Assembly (NCBI GenBank): GCA_903831255.1
Contig: CAIKWZ010000043.1
Span: forward strand, 124,001-188,000
Direction: 5' to 3'
DNA: 64,000 nucleotides
Source of the DNA: an uncultured Alphaproteobacteria bacterium
Lineage (GTDB): Bacteria; Pseudomonadota; Alphaproteobacteria; Caulobacterales; Hyphomonadaceae
Shown: in pieces, positions 1 to 8,523 of the stretch
Layout: every line of letters begins with the position of its first letter
Position numbering within the stretch: position 1 is the stretch's first letter
Notes under the pieces: model-generated
Seen by the model: only the letters and a program-made list of their open reading frames with translations
Told to the model about the DNA's origin: nothing
The model's database searches: none
Position numbers and translations under genes: made by a program

Positions 1-549
1 ATCGACTGTTCGGGACAGTCTTTCCGGGACTTCTTCGCAGGCCGCCTGCCGGCTCTGCCGGGCGAGCGCCCTGCGATGGAGGATTTCGACGATCACCTGT
101 CGACGATCTTTCCGGAGGTTCGGCTCAAGACGTTTCTGGAGATGCGCGGCGCTGACGCCGGGCCTCAGCCCTTCCTGTGCGCCCTCTCGGCGTTCTGGAC
201 CGGACTTTTTTATGATCAGACCGCCCTCGACGGCGCCATGGACCTGGTCGCCTCCTGGAACGCAGCCGAGCGCGAGGCGATGCGTCGCTGCGCGCCGTCT
301 CTGGGCTTATCGACCCCCGTTCGGAACACGTCGCTGCAAGAGATTGCAATCGAGGCGCTGGCCCTGGCGAAGGGAGGTCTTGCCCGCAGAGGCCGGTATG
401 ACGCCTCGGGCCGGAGTGAGGCGCGTTTCCTCGAGCCGGTTGAAGAGATCGCGCAAAGCGGTCTCAATCAGGCGCAGATCCTGACCTCGCGCTTCGTGAA
501 CGAATGGAGGGGCGATATCTCCCCGGTGTTCGCCGAGCGCCGCTACTGA
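1..549 (+). CDS. gshA: Glutamate-cysteine ligase, C-terminal part (5' end outside window)
   Basis: The reading frame is open from base 1 and ends at 549, giving 182 residues of a C-terminus; the start lies outside the window. The segment runs through a dimer/substrate region with EDFDDHLSTIFPEVRLK and FLEMRGADAG, typical of the plant/alphaproteobacterial type of glutamate-cysteine ligase, which makes gamma-glutamylcysteine, the first step of glutathione synthesis in the cytoplasm. An internal ATG at 76 sits in the middle of conserved sequence and is not a start. The stop is only 6 nt from the stop of the convergent TonB-dependent receptor gene, so the two 3' ends almost touch. Family assignment is by recognition of the conserved block; the catalytic N-terminal part is not visible. 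Confidence 0.85.
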   Translation: MDCSGQSFRDFFAGRLPALPGERPAMEDFDDHLSTIFPEVRLKTFLEMRGADAGPQPFLCALSAFWTGLFYDQTALDGAMDLVASWNAAEREAMRRCAPSLGLSTPVRNTSLQEIAIEALALAKGGLARRGRYDASGRSEARFLEPVEEIAQSGLNQAQILTSRFVNEWRGDISPVFAERRY

Positions 550-555
550 TCCGCC

Positions 556-2736
556 TCAGAAGACGCCGCTGAGGCGGACCTGAAGGTTCGGGCCCGTCTG
601 GGAGAACTGACGCTGGAGTTGTGTGATCGTCCCGGTTGAACGCGGTCCGTTGTAAAGAACGCGATTGTTGACGAAGGACGGGCTCAGAATGTCGCTGTAG
701 GTGGCGCGCAGATTGAGGCCGTAGAACTTGCGCGTCTCGATGAACACGCTGAGTTCTTCGCCCTCACGCTGTCGCTTGGACAGCTCCTTGAGCTTGTAGG
801 ATGTGCCTCCGCCGCTTCCGCCCACGTTGATCCCGTAGCTGAAGCCAAGGTCCTGCACATCCTGACGGAACGCCAGCGTCCAGCGCCGATTGAACTCGTC
901 TGAAAACTCCCGGATGACGCCGGTGACAGGATCGACGACTTCGGAGTTTCCGCTTCGGATGTCGATGTCGAGACGACCGCCCGTAATCCCCAGTCGGGCA
1001 AGAGGAACAGCCGCCTTCATTCCGACCGACCACTTTTCCCCATCGCCGAGATTGCCCGGTCCGTCGAAGGCGGTCGTCAGGCTTCCGCCGAGCGGAATGA
1101 CCGGGACCTGATCCTGCACGTCCTGCACCTTGTCAAACGAGGCCGTCAGGGTCAGCACGCCGTCCCGCCAGAACTTCTGTTCGAACTCCGCCGAAAGGCC
1201 CCAGACTTTTTCTGGCTCCAGGTCGGCGTTTCCACCGGTCACCGTGTCGTTCACGACCTCGACGGCGGACACGAAATCCTTGAAATCAAGCTGCGCAACA
1301 GTTCGGGCCAGCGACAGCCGGAGCTGCTGGGCCTCATTGGCCTGCCACGTCGCAGTCAGGCTGGGCTTAGGGTAGGTGAACTCGCGTTCCGCGAACACGC
1401 TTGAGGTCGACGACAGTCGAGCTTCCTGCTGGATCCGCGAAAACTCGACCTTGAGACCGGCTTCGAGGGTCAGGTTCGGCGCGACCTGCCAGATGTCTGA
1501 GATCTGAGCCTCGCCACGAAGTTCCTCCACGATCGTATCCGATCCAGGCGGGGTAACGTCCGCTCCGGTGTTCAGCAGGACCTGAGCGGTGCTGTCGAGA
1601 AAATTGTAAGCGCCCTCGATACCGGCCTCGATCGTGTGGGCGTCGTTGAGCTTCCAGTTGGTCTGGCCCCTGAGGATGGTCTCCCCGCTGGCTGTTTCAT
1701 TGAGCACCCGGGTCGAGCGGGTCAGCGCTCCCGAGGCCGCGTAGAAGCCAAACAGGCTGTCGCCGCTGCCTTCGCCGCGTTCTTGCAGAACGATCAGCTT
1801 GGTCAGGCCGCCGAGAAAGGGAAACTCGACATCCCCGCCGAGGTCATAACTTAAGCTTTCGCCATCTGACGTCTGTCCCTCGATGCGCGAGAGCGGTCCC
1901 GAAAAGTCAGGGGCGTAGACCTGAAGATAGCGCCAGCCGTCGTAACCAGCATCGTCAAGAGATCCGTTCAGGCGCAGCGTCCCCCAGTCGAACTTCCGTC
2001 TGAAGTCGAAGGCCGGCGAAATGGAGTTGCGAGTGTTGAGGGAGATGCCGTCTCCCTCTTCAGTCTTGACCATCGCCGGGGTGAAATAGGTTCTGTCACC
2101 GGTCGAGCGGGCGCCGCCGCCGGGAGATCCGCCGCCTCCAAATCCGCCGCCATGGTCGACATCGACCGACAAGGTCAGCTGACCGCCAAAGGCCTGTCGG
2201 GTGGTGCTCGCCTCAACTGAACCGGTGGTGCGACCCTTTCTGTAGGCCCGCGCGTTCGCCTGCCAGCTCACGGAGGTATCGACCACGCCTCCCTTGACGA
2301 TGACGTTCGCCACCTTGGTGAGGCCGCGCATGTCGAGCGTCGCCGAGGCGCCTGTGACGATCTCGATCCGCAGGACGTTGGCGACGGGGATGCGGGAGAG
2401 AAGGGTCCGAAGGGAGGTCTTGGTCGAGGGGCGCTCGCCGTTGATCAGGACGTTGGGCGTTGCTCCGCCAAACCCGCGGACAGATTGACCTTCCGCTAGG
2501 GAAAACCCGGGGAGCTGACGAACCATTTCTTCGGCGTTCGCCGGATTGAATCGGGTGAAGTATGCCGGATCGAACACCTCGACGTTGGAATCAGGAGCGG
2601 GCGCCTCGCTGGCCGCCGTTTCGACCGCAGCTGCGGGTCGAACCGGCTGGGGGGCCTCAGTCGGCGACTGCGCATAGGCGACAGGACCAAGGAACAGGGC
2701 GGCCGTTCCAGCCAGCGCGCTCAGGCGAATGATCAT
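556..2736 (-). CDS. TonB-dependent outer-membrane receptor
   Basis: A 726-residue outer-membrane protein. Residues 1-22 form a signal peptide ending AYA. Residues about 55-150 are a plug domain with EEMVRQLPGF, VRGFGGATPNVLINGERP and the run IEIVTGASATLDMRG. The rest is a beta-barrel rich in aromatic, alternating strands and ends in phenylalanine (LSGVF), the usual barrel terminus. The Gly-rich stretch around residues 195-210 is probably an extracellular loop. No STN signalling domain is present, so no sigma/anti-sigma partner is expected. It is transcribed divergently from the POT peptide transporter with 228 nt between the start codons. The substrate cannot be read from sequence; nearby peptide transport only hints at peptides or their metal complexes. 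This barrel class is frequent in Caulobacterales and Sphingomonadales. Confidence 0.85.
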   Translation of the reverse strand: MIIRLSALAGTAALFLGPVAYAQSPTEAPQPVRPAAAVETAASEAPAPDSNVEVFDPAYFTRFNPANAEEMVRQLPGFSLAEGQSVRGFGGATPNVLINGERPSTKTSLRTLLSRIPVANVLRIEIVTGASATLDMRGLTKVANVIVKGGVVDTSVSWQANARAYRKGRTTGSVEASTTRQAFGGQLTLSVDVDHGGGFGGGGSPGGGARSTGDRTYFTPAMVKTEEGDGISLNTRNSISPAFDFRRKFDWGTLRLNGSLDDAGYDGWRYLQVYAPDFSGPLSRIEGQTSDGESLSYDLGGDVEFPFLGGLTKLIVLQERGEGSGDSLFGFYAASGALTRSTRVLNETASGETILRGQTNWKLNDAHTIEAGIEGAYNFLDSTAQVLLNTGADVTPPGSDTIVEELRGEAQISDIWQVAPNLTLEAGLKVEFSRIQQEARLSSTSSVFAEREFTYPKPSLTATWQANEAQQLRLSLARTVAQLDFKDFVSAVEVVNDTVTGGNADLEPEKVWGLSAEFEQKFWRDGVLTLTASFDKVQDVQDQVPVIPLGGSLTTAFDGPGNLGDGEKWSVGMKAAVPLARLGITGGRLDIDIRSGNSEVVDPVTGVIREFSDEFNRRWTLAFRQDVQDLGFSYGINVGGSGGGTSYKLKELSKRQREGEELSVFIETRKFYGLNLRATYSDILSPSFVNNRVLYNGPRSTGTITQLQRQFSQTGPNLQVRLSGVF

Positions 2737-2964
2737 GAAATCAGCTTTCGAGTTGGCCCCGGCGAGGCAATAGAGGGGTTTTAACGCATTGAACAGTCAA
2801 AGCGGTCTCTCGATGACGCACCCGTGATCGCCCGGGTGGACGACGTTCGCGCGTCCCGCGAACCTGAGGAAGGTCTCCCGGCAGTCCATCCAGGCGGCTT
2901 TCCGCTTGAGCCGGACGGACAGGCGTGGTCAAGTTCCGGCGATCGATCTGGGGAACAGCTCCGA

Positions 2965-4785
2965 ATGAACATCGTAATCCTCGCCGGGCTCGTCATCACG
3001 CTTCTGACGTGCATTCCTGTCTTCAATCAGCTGCGCAAGCATCCCAAGGGCCTGCACATCCTCTTCTTCACCGAGATGTGGGAGCGGTTCTCCTATTACG
3101 GCATGAGAACCATTCTCCTGGTCTACATGACCCAGCATTTCCTGTTCGACGATCGGGTCAGTCAGGGTCAGTACGGCGCCTACGCCTCTCTGGTTTACCT
3201 GCTGCCGCTGATCGGGGGCATGCTGGCCGATCGATATCTCGGCACCCGCAAGGCGATCGCCTATGGGGCCCTCCTCCTTGTGGCCGGGCATCTGGCCATG
3301 GCGATCGAACAGGGACCCGCGCGCAACGTGCTGTCCTTCGAGGGGCGGGATTACGAGATCGCGAGCGAGGGCCGTCAGGACCAGCGCCAGGCCTGGATCG
3401 TCGTTGAGGGAGAGCGCTATACCTTCGGCCCGGCCGAGGGGGGCGGCATGAAGATCAATGATCTTCCCGCCACTGCGCCGCTGCCGTCCGTGCTGCCTCA
3501 GGACGGGTATCAGATGCGCGTCGAGGGCCGCGATCCTCTCTTCGTGAACATCTTCTTCGGCGCCATGGCCCTCATCATCATGGGAGTGGGGTTCCTGAAG
3601 CCCAATATCTCCACCATCGTCGGTCAGCTGTACGAAAAGGATGATCCGAGACGGGACGCGGGGTTCACGCTCTATTACTACGGCATCAACCTTGGGGCCT
3701 TCTGGGCTCAGGTTCTGTGCGCCCTCGTCGGCGCTGAGTTCGGCTGGGGCTGGGGTTTCGGTCTTGCCGGGATAGGGATGCTGTTCGGATGGCTGGTTTT
3801 CGTCCGCCAGCGCCTTCTGTTCTTCACACCGGGCCCCGGGCAGCTTCCCGATGAGGTCGGACGTCCGCCCGACCCCGAAGCCCTCAGGAAGCCGGTGCTT
3901 GGTCCCATCAACCGCGAATGGCTGATCTACGGCCTCGGTCTCCTCGGCGTTCTGGTTGTCTGGCAGCTCGTCCAGCGCGAACCTGTTGTGAACATGGCTC
4001 TCACGGCGGCATCCGCCGCCATCCTGCTGTTTTTCATCGTTTACATGATCCGGAAGTGCACCCTTCAGGAATCGATGAGAATGGTCCTCGCCCTCGTTCT
4101 TGTGGCCGGATCCGTGGTCTTCTTCACCCTGTTCGAGCTCGCGGGAAGCGCGCTCAATCAGTTCGCCGAGCGCAGCACTCAGCTGCCCAATGACGGCTTC
4201 ATGACGATTACCTCCGGCCAGACCCAGAGTTTCAACGGGGCCTTCATTCTGCTTCTGGCCCCTGTCTTCGCCTCCCTCTGGACCTGGCTGGAACGACGAA
4301 AGATGGACCCGGGCGATGCAGCCAAGTTCGCACTCGCCCTGATCCAGGTCGGCGGCGGCTTTCTGATCCTTGTCTGGGGCGCCGCCTATGCCGATGAAAG
4401 CGCTAAGGTGCCGCTGATCTTCCTTGCGCTTCTCTATCTTCTTCATACCACAGGCGAACTCTGCCTCTCGCCCGTGGGGCTGTCAGCCATGACCAAGCTC
4501 ACGCCGCCGGCGGTGGGAGCCACGATGATGGCCACGTGGTTCCTTGGCTCCTCCATCGCTCAGGCGGTCGGCGCCCAGATCGCCAAGCTCACCGCACAGG
4601 AAACCGTTGGAGGTCAGGTTCTCGATCCTCAGGCCGCCCTTGCGACCTATGTCGAGGTGTTCTCGATGATCGGCTGGGTATCGATTGCGATCGGAGTGGG
4701 GCTCGGGATCGTCAGTCCGCTCCTGAACCGGCTCGCCGGTCCACGCGCGCCTGCGGTCGTTGAGAGTGAGACTGCAGGCTCATAA
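2965..4785 (+). CDS. POT/PTR-family proton-coupled oligopeptide transporter
   Basis: A 606-residue inner-membrane transporter of the major facilitator fold that imports di- and tripeptides with protons. The ExxER signature of the POT family is at residues 37-41 (TEMWERFSYYGMR), and the second signature lies near FGAMALIIMGVGFLKPNIST and YYGINLGAFWA. About 14 membrane helices can be traced. I chose ATG 2965 because the frame upstream to 2824 has no protein-like sequence and the first helix starts right after this methionine. Residues about 115-191 form a hydrophilic insert between helices, with several charged repeats and the phrase GRDYEIASEG. This makes the protein about 100 residues longer than typical bacterial DtpT. 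It may face the periplasm. Function is well supported; the role of the insert is unknown. Confidence 0.9.
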   Translation: MNIVILAGLVITLLTCIPVFNQLRKHPKGLHILFFTEMWERFSYYGMRTILLVYMTQHFLFDDRVSQGQYGAYASLVYLLPLIGGMLADRYLGTRKAIAYGALLLVAGHLAMAIEQGPARNVLSFEGRDYEIASEGRQDQRQAWIVVEGERYTFGPAEGGGMKINDLPATAPLPSVLPQDGYQMRVEGRDPLFVNIFFGAMALIIMGVGFLKPNISTIVGQLYEKDDPRRDAGFTLYYYGINLGAFWAQVLCALVGAEFGWGWGFGLAGIGMLFGWLVFVRQRLLFFTPGPGQLPDEVGRPPDPEALRKPVLGPINREWLIYGLGLLGVLVVWQLVQREPVVNMALTAASAAILLFFIVYMIRKCTLQESMRMVLALVLVAGSVVFFTLFELAGSALNQFAERSTQLPNDGFMTITSGQTQSFNGAFILLLAPVFASLWTWLERRKMDPGDAAKFALALIQVGGGFLILVWGAAYADESAKVPLIFLALLYLLHTTGELCLSPVGLSAMTKLTPPAVGATMMATWFLGSSIAQAVGAQIAKLTAQETVGGQVLDPQAALATYVEVFSMIGWVSIAIGVGLGIVSPLLNRLAGPRAPAVVESETAGS

Positions 4786-4790
4786 GGTCT

Positions 4791-4830
4791 GGCAGAGGGG
4801 CCGCTTCAGGACGATGAGGCGGTCCCTGCC
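4791..4830. terminator. Stem-loop between convergent genes
   Basis: Arms 4791-4804 (GGCAG...CCGC) and 4819-4830 (GCGG...CTGCC) pair with one G-U and a two-base bulge around a 14-nt loop. It sits between the convergent ends of the POT transporter and rhodanese genes. There is no clean T-run, so it is a candidate bidirectional terminator only. Confidence 0.4.
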
Positions 4831-4862
4831 GGACGGGAGGCCTTCCGGTTTGCTCGCGGCAA

Positions 4863-5336
4863 TCAGCGCTGGGCGGGTGCGTTATCGGACGCCCGTGACC
4901 ATGGGCTGACCGGCTGACCGGCGGCGATCCAGCCGCCTCCCTCCGGCCCGCGCCCCGTCATGCCGTCAGCGACGTTGATGATGCGCGTGAAGCCGGCGGC
5001 CGCGAGCTGGTTGGCTGCGCGCGATGAGCGGCCGCCTGAACGGCAGATCACGGCGACCGGTCGGCTCTTATCGCCCCCGACGCGGGCGATAACGGCCTCT
5101 ACAAAGTCAGGACGGCTGACTGAAATTGTCGCCGCGCCCCTGGGGACGCCCGTCTCACTCCATTCCGCCTCTTCGCGGACGTCGACGATAAGGGTCTCGT
5201 CCTGAAGGGGGGAGTAGGCGGAGCTCATGATGGAGGTGATCGCCGACGGCTCGCTCCGCACAGTCGCCTGTGCGTTCGCGGATGGCGACATCGCCAGCAG
5301 GCAGGCCGCGGCGAGGAGACGGCTGGTGTGGGTCAT
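4863..5336 (-). CDS. Periplasmic rhodanese-domain protein
   Basis: A 157-residue protein with signal peptide MTHTSRLLAAACLLAMSPSANA and one rhodanese domain. DVREEAEW opens the conserved half and the active-site loop CRSGGRS begins at Cys98, matching the CxxGxR/S pattern of sulfurtransferases. A single-domain periplasmic rhodanese could transfer sulfur or handle thiosulfate or cyanide; the real acceptor is unknown. ATG 5336 is chosen because GGAG stands about 8 nt upstream. An alternative ATG at 5369 overlaps the tldD stop as ATGA and would add 11 residues before the same signal peptide, so the gene is probably translated with tldD. Confidence 0.8.
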   Translation of the reverse strand: MTHTSRLLAAACLLAMSPSANAQATVRSEPSAITSIMSSAYSPLQDETLIVDVREEAEWSETGVPRGAATISVSRPDFVEAVIARVGGDKSRPVAVICRSGGRSSRAANQLAAAGFTRIINVADGMTGRGPEGGGWIAAGQPVSPWSRASDNAPAQR

Positions 5337-5365
5337 GACGAAACTCCGGACAGGGCGGATGCCGG

Positions 5366-6784
5366 TCATTGGCCGGCGCCTCCGACAGTGATGGCGTCGA
5401 TCTTGAGCGAGGGTTGTCCGACGCCGACCGGCAGGGACTGGCCGGCCTTTCCGCACACTCCGACCCCGTCATCCATGGCGAAGTCGTTTCCGATCATCGA
5501 GACCTGATTGAGCACGGTGGGGCCATGCCCGATGAGCGTGGCGCCCTTGACCGGGGCGCCGACACGCCCGTTCTCAACCAGATAGGCCTCCGTGCACTGA
5601 AAAACGAACTGTCCGTTGGTGATGTCGACCTGACCACCGCCGAAATCGACCGCCCAGATCCCCTTGCGGATGGAACGCACGATCTCCTCAGGGTCGTGGT
5701 GTCCGCCAAGCATCTGAGTGTTGGTCATGCGCGGCATGGGCTGGTGTGCGTAGCTTTCCCGTCGTCCGTTTCCGGTCGGGGAGACCCCCATCAGCCGGGC
5801 GTTGAGCCGGTCCTGCATGTATCCGACGAGTATCCCATCCTCGATCAGGACAGTGCGCTGGGTCGGCGTGCCCTCGTCGTCGAAGGACAGCGATCCGCGC
5901 CGGTCCGGGATCGAGCCGTCGTCGACGACGGTCACACCCCTGGCGGCGACCTGCTGACCCATCTGTCCCGAATAAATGGAGGATCCCTTGCGGTTGAAAT
6001 CGCCCTCAAGGCCATGCCCGACCGCCTCGTGCAGAAGCACGGCCGGCCATCCCGGGCCAAGCGCCACCTCCATTTCGCCGGCGGGCGCCGGGATGGAATC
6101 AAGGTTGATCTCGGCTTTTCGCATCGCCCTTCGAGCAAGCCCCTTCCAGCGTTCGGGGGTCACCCACTCGTCATAGGCGGCCCGGCCGCCGGCACCCGCC
6201 GATCCGGTTTCCCGTCGTCCGTCCCGTTCCATGGTCACCTGAACGTTCAGGCGCACGAGGGGGCGTGCATCCGAAACGCTCGCGCCGCCGACGCGGATGA
6301 TCTGCACGGTGGTTTTCGATCCCGAGAGCGAGACGGAGACCTGCACGACGCGGGGGTCGGCCGCCCGACACCAGGCGTCGATTTCCGCCATAAGATTGGA
6401 TTTAAAAGAAAAATCATAGCTTTGGGTGGGGTCGAGGTCAGCATAGAGGCGACGGTTGACCGGAGAGGGGGGCAGGGCGAGCACGCCCGACCGGCCACGC
6501 CTTGCGGCGGATGCCGCATCTCCCGCCCGGCGCAGCGCCTCCTCGGAGATCTCGCTGGCGTGCGCATATCCCGTTGTCTCGCCGGAGACCACGCGCAGCC
6601 CGAACCCCTGTCCGCTGTCATAGGAGGCCGACTTCAGCCGTCCGTCATCGAACACGAACCCTTCCGAGCGGGCGGATTCGACGTAGATCTCCGCATCGTC
6701 CGCCCCATGGGCGGCTTCCCCGAGTATCGAGGCGGCCCGCTCGAGGCCCGGACCCAGTTCATCGATCAGATTGCCGTCAGACAT
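5366..6784 (-). CDS. tldD: TldD-type metalloprotease
   Basis: A 472-residue member of the TldD/PmbA family. The family motif HExxxH appears as HEAVGHGLEGD at residues about 252-262, followed by the conserved RKGSS, the block GTPTQRTVLIEDGILVGYM, and the C-terminal VCGKAGQSLPVGVG with the conserved cysteine. With TldE, TldD degrades unfolded peptides and processes modified peptides such as microcin precursors; no tldE is visible here. ATG 6784 gives the usual family N-terminus (MSDGNLIDELG); an upstream ATG at 6832 would add 16 basic, unconserved residues. The gene ends in an overlap with one possible rhodanese start. Confidence 0.92.
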   Translation of the reverse strand: MSDGNLIDELGPGLERAASILGEAAHGADDAEIYVESARSEGFVFDDGRLKSASYDSGQGFGLRVVSGETTGYAHASEISEEALRRAGDAASAARRGRSGVLALPPSPVNRRLYADLDPTQSYDFSFKSNLMAEIDAWCRAADPRVVQVSVSLSGSKTTVQIIRVGGASVSDARPLVRLNVQVTMERDGRRETGSAGAGGRAAYDEWVTPERWKGLARRAMRKAEINLDSIPAPAGEMEVALGPGWPAVLLHEAVGHGLEGDFNRKGSSIYSGQMGQQVAARGVTVVDDGSIPDRRGSLSFDDEGTPTQRTVLIEDGILVGYMQDRLNARLMGVSPTGNGRRESYAHQPMPRMTNTQMLGGHHDPEEIVRSIRKGIWAVDFGGGQVDITNGQFVFQCTEAYLVENGRVGAPVKGATLIGHGPTVLNQVSMIGNDFAMDDGVGVCGKAGQSLPVGVGQPSLKIDAITVGGAGQ

Positions 6785-6889
6785 GGTGTTCCCCGTTTTG
6801 CGGGTCGGGGCTTCGCCCCGACGCCGGCCCATCTGTCCGGCCTCGATAGCGGCCGGTCGACAGCATGTGAATAGGTCGATCCCCGGACG

Positions 6890-7465
6890 TCAGCCCTGAC
6901 GTTCGACGACCGTGAAGCGCTCTAGTTGTCTCGCCGCCTCCGTGAACGCCGGATTGGTCTCCAGAGCGGCACGGTAGTCCCAGTAGGCCGCCTGCAGGTT
7001 CCCCAGGCGCTCATGGGTGAGGCCCCGGTTATAAAACCCGGTGACGCGGGCGTTCAGGTCTTCCGCCCCGATCCCTTCATTGAGCGCTGCGAGAGCCTCC
7101 TCGAACCGGCCGAGATTGTAGAGGGCGGCTCCGAGGTTAACTTTCGCCTCCAGAAGAGCAGGCTCCAGACCAAGGCTGCGTTCAAAGTCCGTGAGTGCGC
7201 GATCGTAGCGGGCCTCGCGCATCTGGAGGATGCCCCGATTGACGTAGGTCGCCGCCCGATTGCGTCGACTGAGCGATTCGTAGGACAGCGCCATGTTGCA
7301 GATTTCGAGAGATTTCTGAGGTGAGACGCGGCGGAACTCGACGGCCTGATAGCAGTCGCTGGCGAGGCCTCCGCCGATCACACTGACGGCGGCCTGCGAA
7401 CCTGGCGTCGCGGTGGCGGTGATCGCAAGAGCAAGGCAAGCACCTGTAAAAAGACGCATTTTCAT
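6890..7465 (-). CDS. Secreted tetratricopeptide-repeat protein
   Basis: A 191-residue protein with signal peptide MKMRLFTGACLALAITATATPGSQA. At least three TPR motifs follow: NRGILQMREARYDRALTDFE, NLGAALYNLGRFEEALAAL and NRGLTHERLGNLQAAYWDY. TPR arrays are protein-protein interaction scaffolds; the partner is unknown. A Shine-Dalgarno-like AAGGAG lies upstream of the start. It is divergent from the cytochrome oxidase operon, with 166 nt between the start codons, and is probably not functionally tied to it. Confidence 0.8.
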   Translation of the reverse strand: MKMRLFTGACLALAITATATPGSQAAVSVIGGGLASDCYQAVEFRRVSPQKSLEICNMALSYESLSRRNRAATYVNRGILQMREARYDRALTDFERSLGLEPALLEAKVNLGAALYNLGRFEEALAALNEGIGAEDLNARVTGFYNRGLTHERLGNLQAAYWDYRAALETNPAFTEAARQLERFTVVERQG

Positions 7466-7631
7466 TGTCTTGAACTCCTTTCGAGTAGCCGCCCGTTGTA
7501 CGGGCGAGGACCCCGACCCCCACCGCCTGCGACACTATGCTACCAGACGGAGAAGCGCGAGTGGTGGATAGGTGCGTCATATCACGCTACAGCGCCCAGA
7601 TCACGCGTCTGTCCGGAGGATGTCGTCAGTC

Positions 7632-8489
7632 ATGCGGTCTCGCAAACGGCTATTTGCAGCTCTTCCCGTCCTGCTTCTGGGCTCTGGCGGGGCGCATGCC
7701 GCTCCGGTCCCGGGTGGGATCAACTTTCAGGCGGCCGCAACCGACACGGCGCAGAGGGTTCACGAGTTTCACGACACGGTTCTGGTGATTATCGCCGCCA
7801 TTACGGTTTTCGTGACCGCTCTGCTCATCTGGGTGATGGTGCGTTACAATCGCCGGGCGAATCCCAAGGCCAGCCAGTTTTCCCATAACACCGTGGTCGA
7901 GGTCCTCTGGACCGTCATTCCCGTGCTGATCCTCGTCTTCATCGCCTATCGGTCGTTTCCGCTCCTCTACGAACAGGACGTTTTCCCCGAGGTTGCCGAG
8001 AACGAGGTTGTCGACGTCAAGGTTTATGGGCGTCAGTGGTTCTGGAGTTACATTTACGGCGAGGGGGACGAAGCCCTCGAGTATGACTCCAACATGGTGC
8101 CTGCCGATGCGCTGGCGGCCGGCCAGGTCGCTCAGCTCTCGGTCGACTATCCGATGGTTGTCCCTGTTGGAAAGCATGTCCGGCTTTCAGTGACCGCGTC
8201 CGATGTCATCCACTCATGGGCGATGCCGGCGTTTGCTCTGAAAACAGACGCGATTCCCGGGCGCCTGAACCAGCTCTGGTTCAAGGTGGACGAGCCTGGC
8301 GTGTTTTACGGGCAGTGTTCAGAACTCTGCGGCCAGCGCCACGCCTACATGCCGATTGAAGTTCGCGTCCTTCCGGAAGACCAGTATCTCGCCTGGCTTG
8401 AGAAATCGAAGGCGTCCGTCGCTGACGGCCGCGCTTACCTCGATGAGGTCCAGCCTCTGGGCGGATCCCAGCTCGCCTCGTCGAACTAG
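7632..8489 (+). CDS. ctaC: Cytochrome c oxidase subunit II (CuA subunit)
   Basis: A 285-residue subunit II of aa3-type cytochrome c oxidase. It has a signal peptide (LFAALPVLLLGSGGAHA), two membrane helices (around TVLVIIAAITVFVTALLIWV and VLWTVIPVLILVFIAY) and a periplasmic cupredoxin domain. The CuA ligands are all present: His194, Cys229, Glu231, Cys233, His237 and Met240 (CSELCGQRHAYM). It accepts electrons from cytochrome c and passes them to heme a of subunit I. ATG 7632 is preferred because GGAGGA (7615-7620) lies upstream at a usable distance; ATG 7620 overlaps that site. It is the first gene of the oxidase operon, 34 nt before ctaD. Confidence 0.95.
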   Translation: MRSRKRLFAALPVLLLGSGGAHAAPVPGGINFQAAATDTAQRVHEFHDTVLVIIAAITVFVTALLIWVMVRYNRRANPKASQFSHNTVVEVLWTVIPVLILVFIAYRSFPLLYEQDVFPEVAENEVVDVKVYGRQWFWSYIYGEGDEALEYDSNMVPADALAAGQVAQLSVDYPMVVPVGKHVRLSVTASDVIHSWAMPAFALKTDAIPGRLNQLWFKVDEPGVFYGQCSELCGQRHAYMPIEVRVLPEDQYLAWLEKSKASVADGRAYLDEVQPLGGSQLASSN

Positions 8490-8523
8490 TTTGTCGAACC
8501 AGAATTCAGGGAGTTAAGACCCG

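Noticed and set aside
2737-2964. Pho box or Fur-type site between the divergent receptor and POT genes
   Set aside because: TTGACTGTTCAATGCG has only a chance likeness to a Pho half-site and no second repeat at 11 nt; no iron-box palindrome was found.
2929-4446. 505-codon frame opposite the POT transporter
   Set aside because: Shadow frame of the transporter, highly charged with no recognisable fold.
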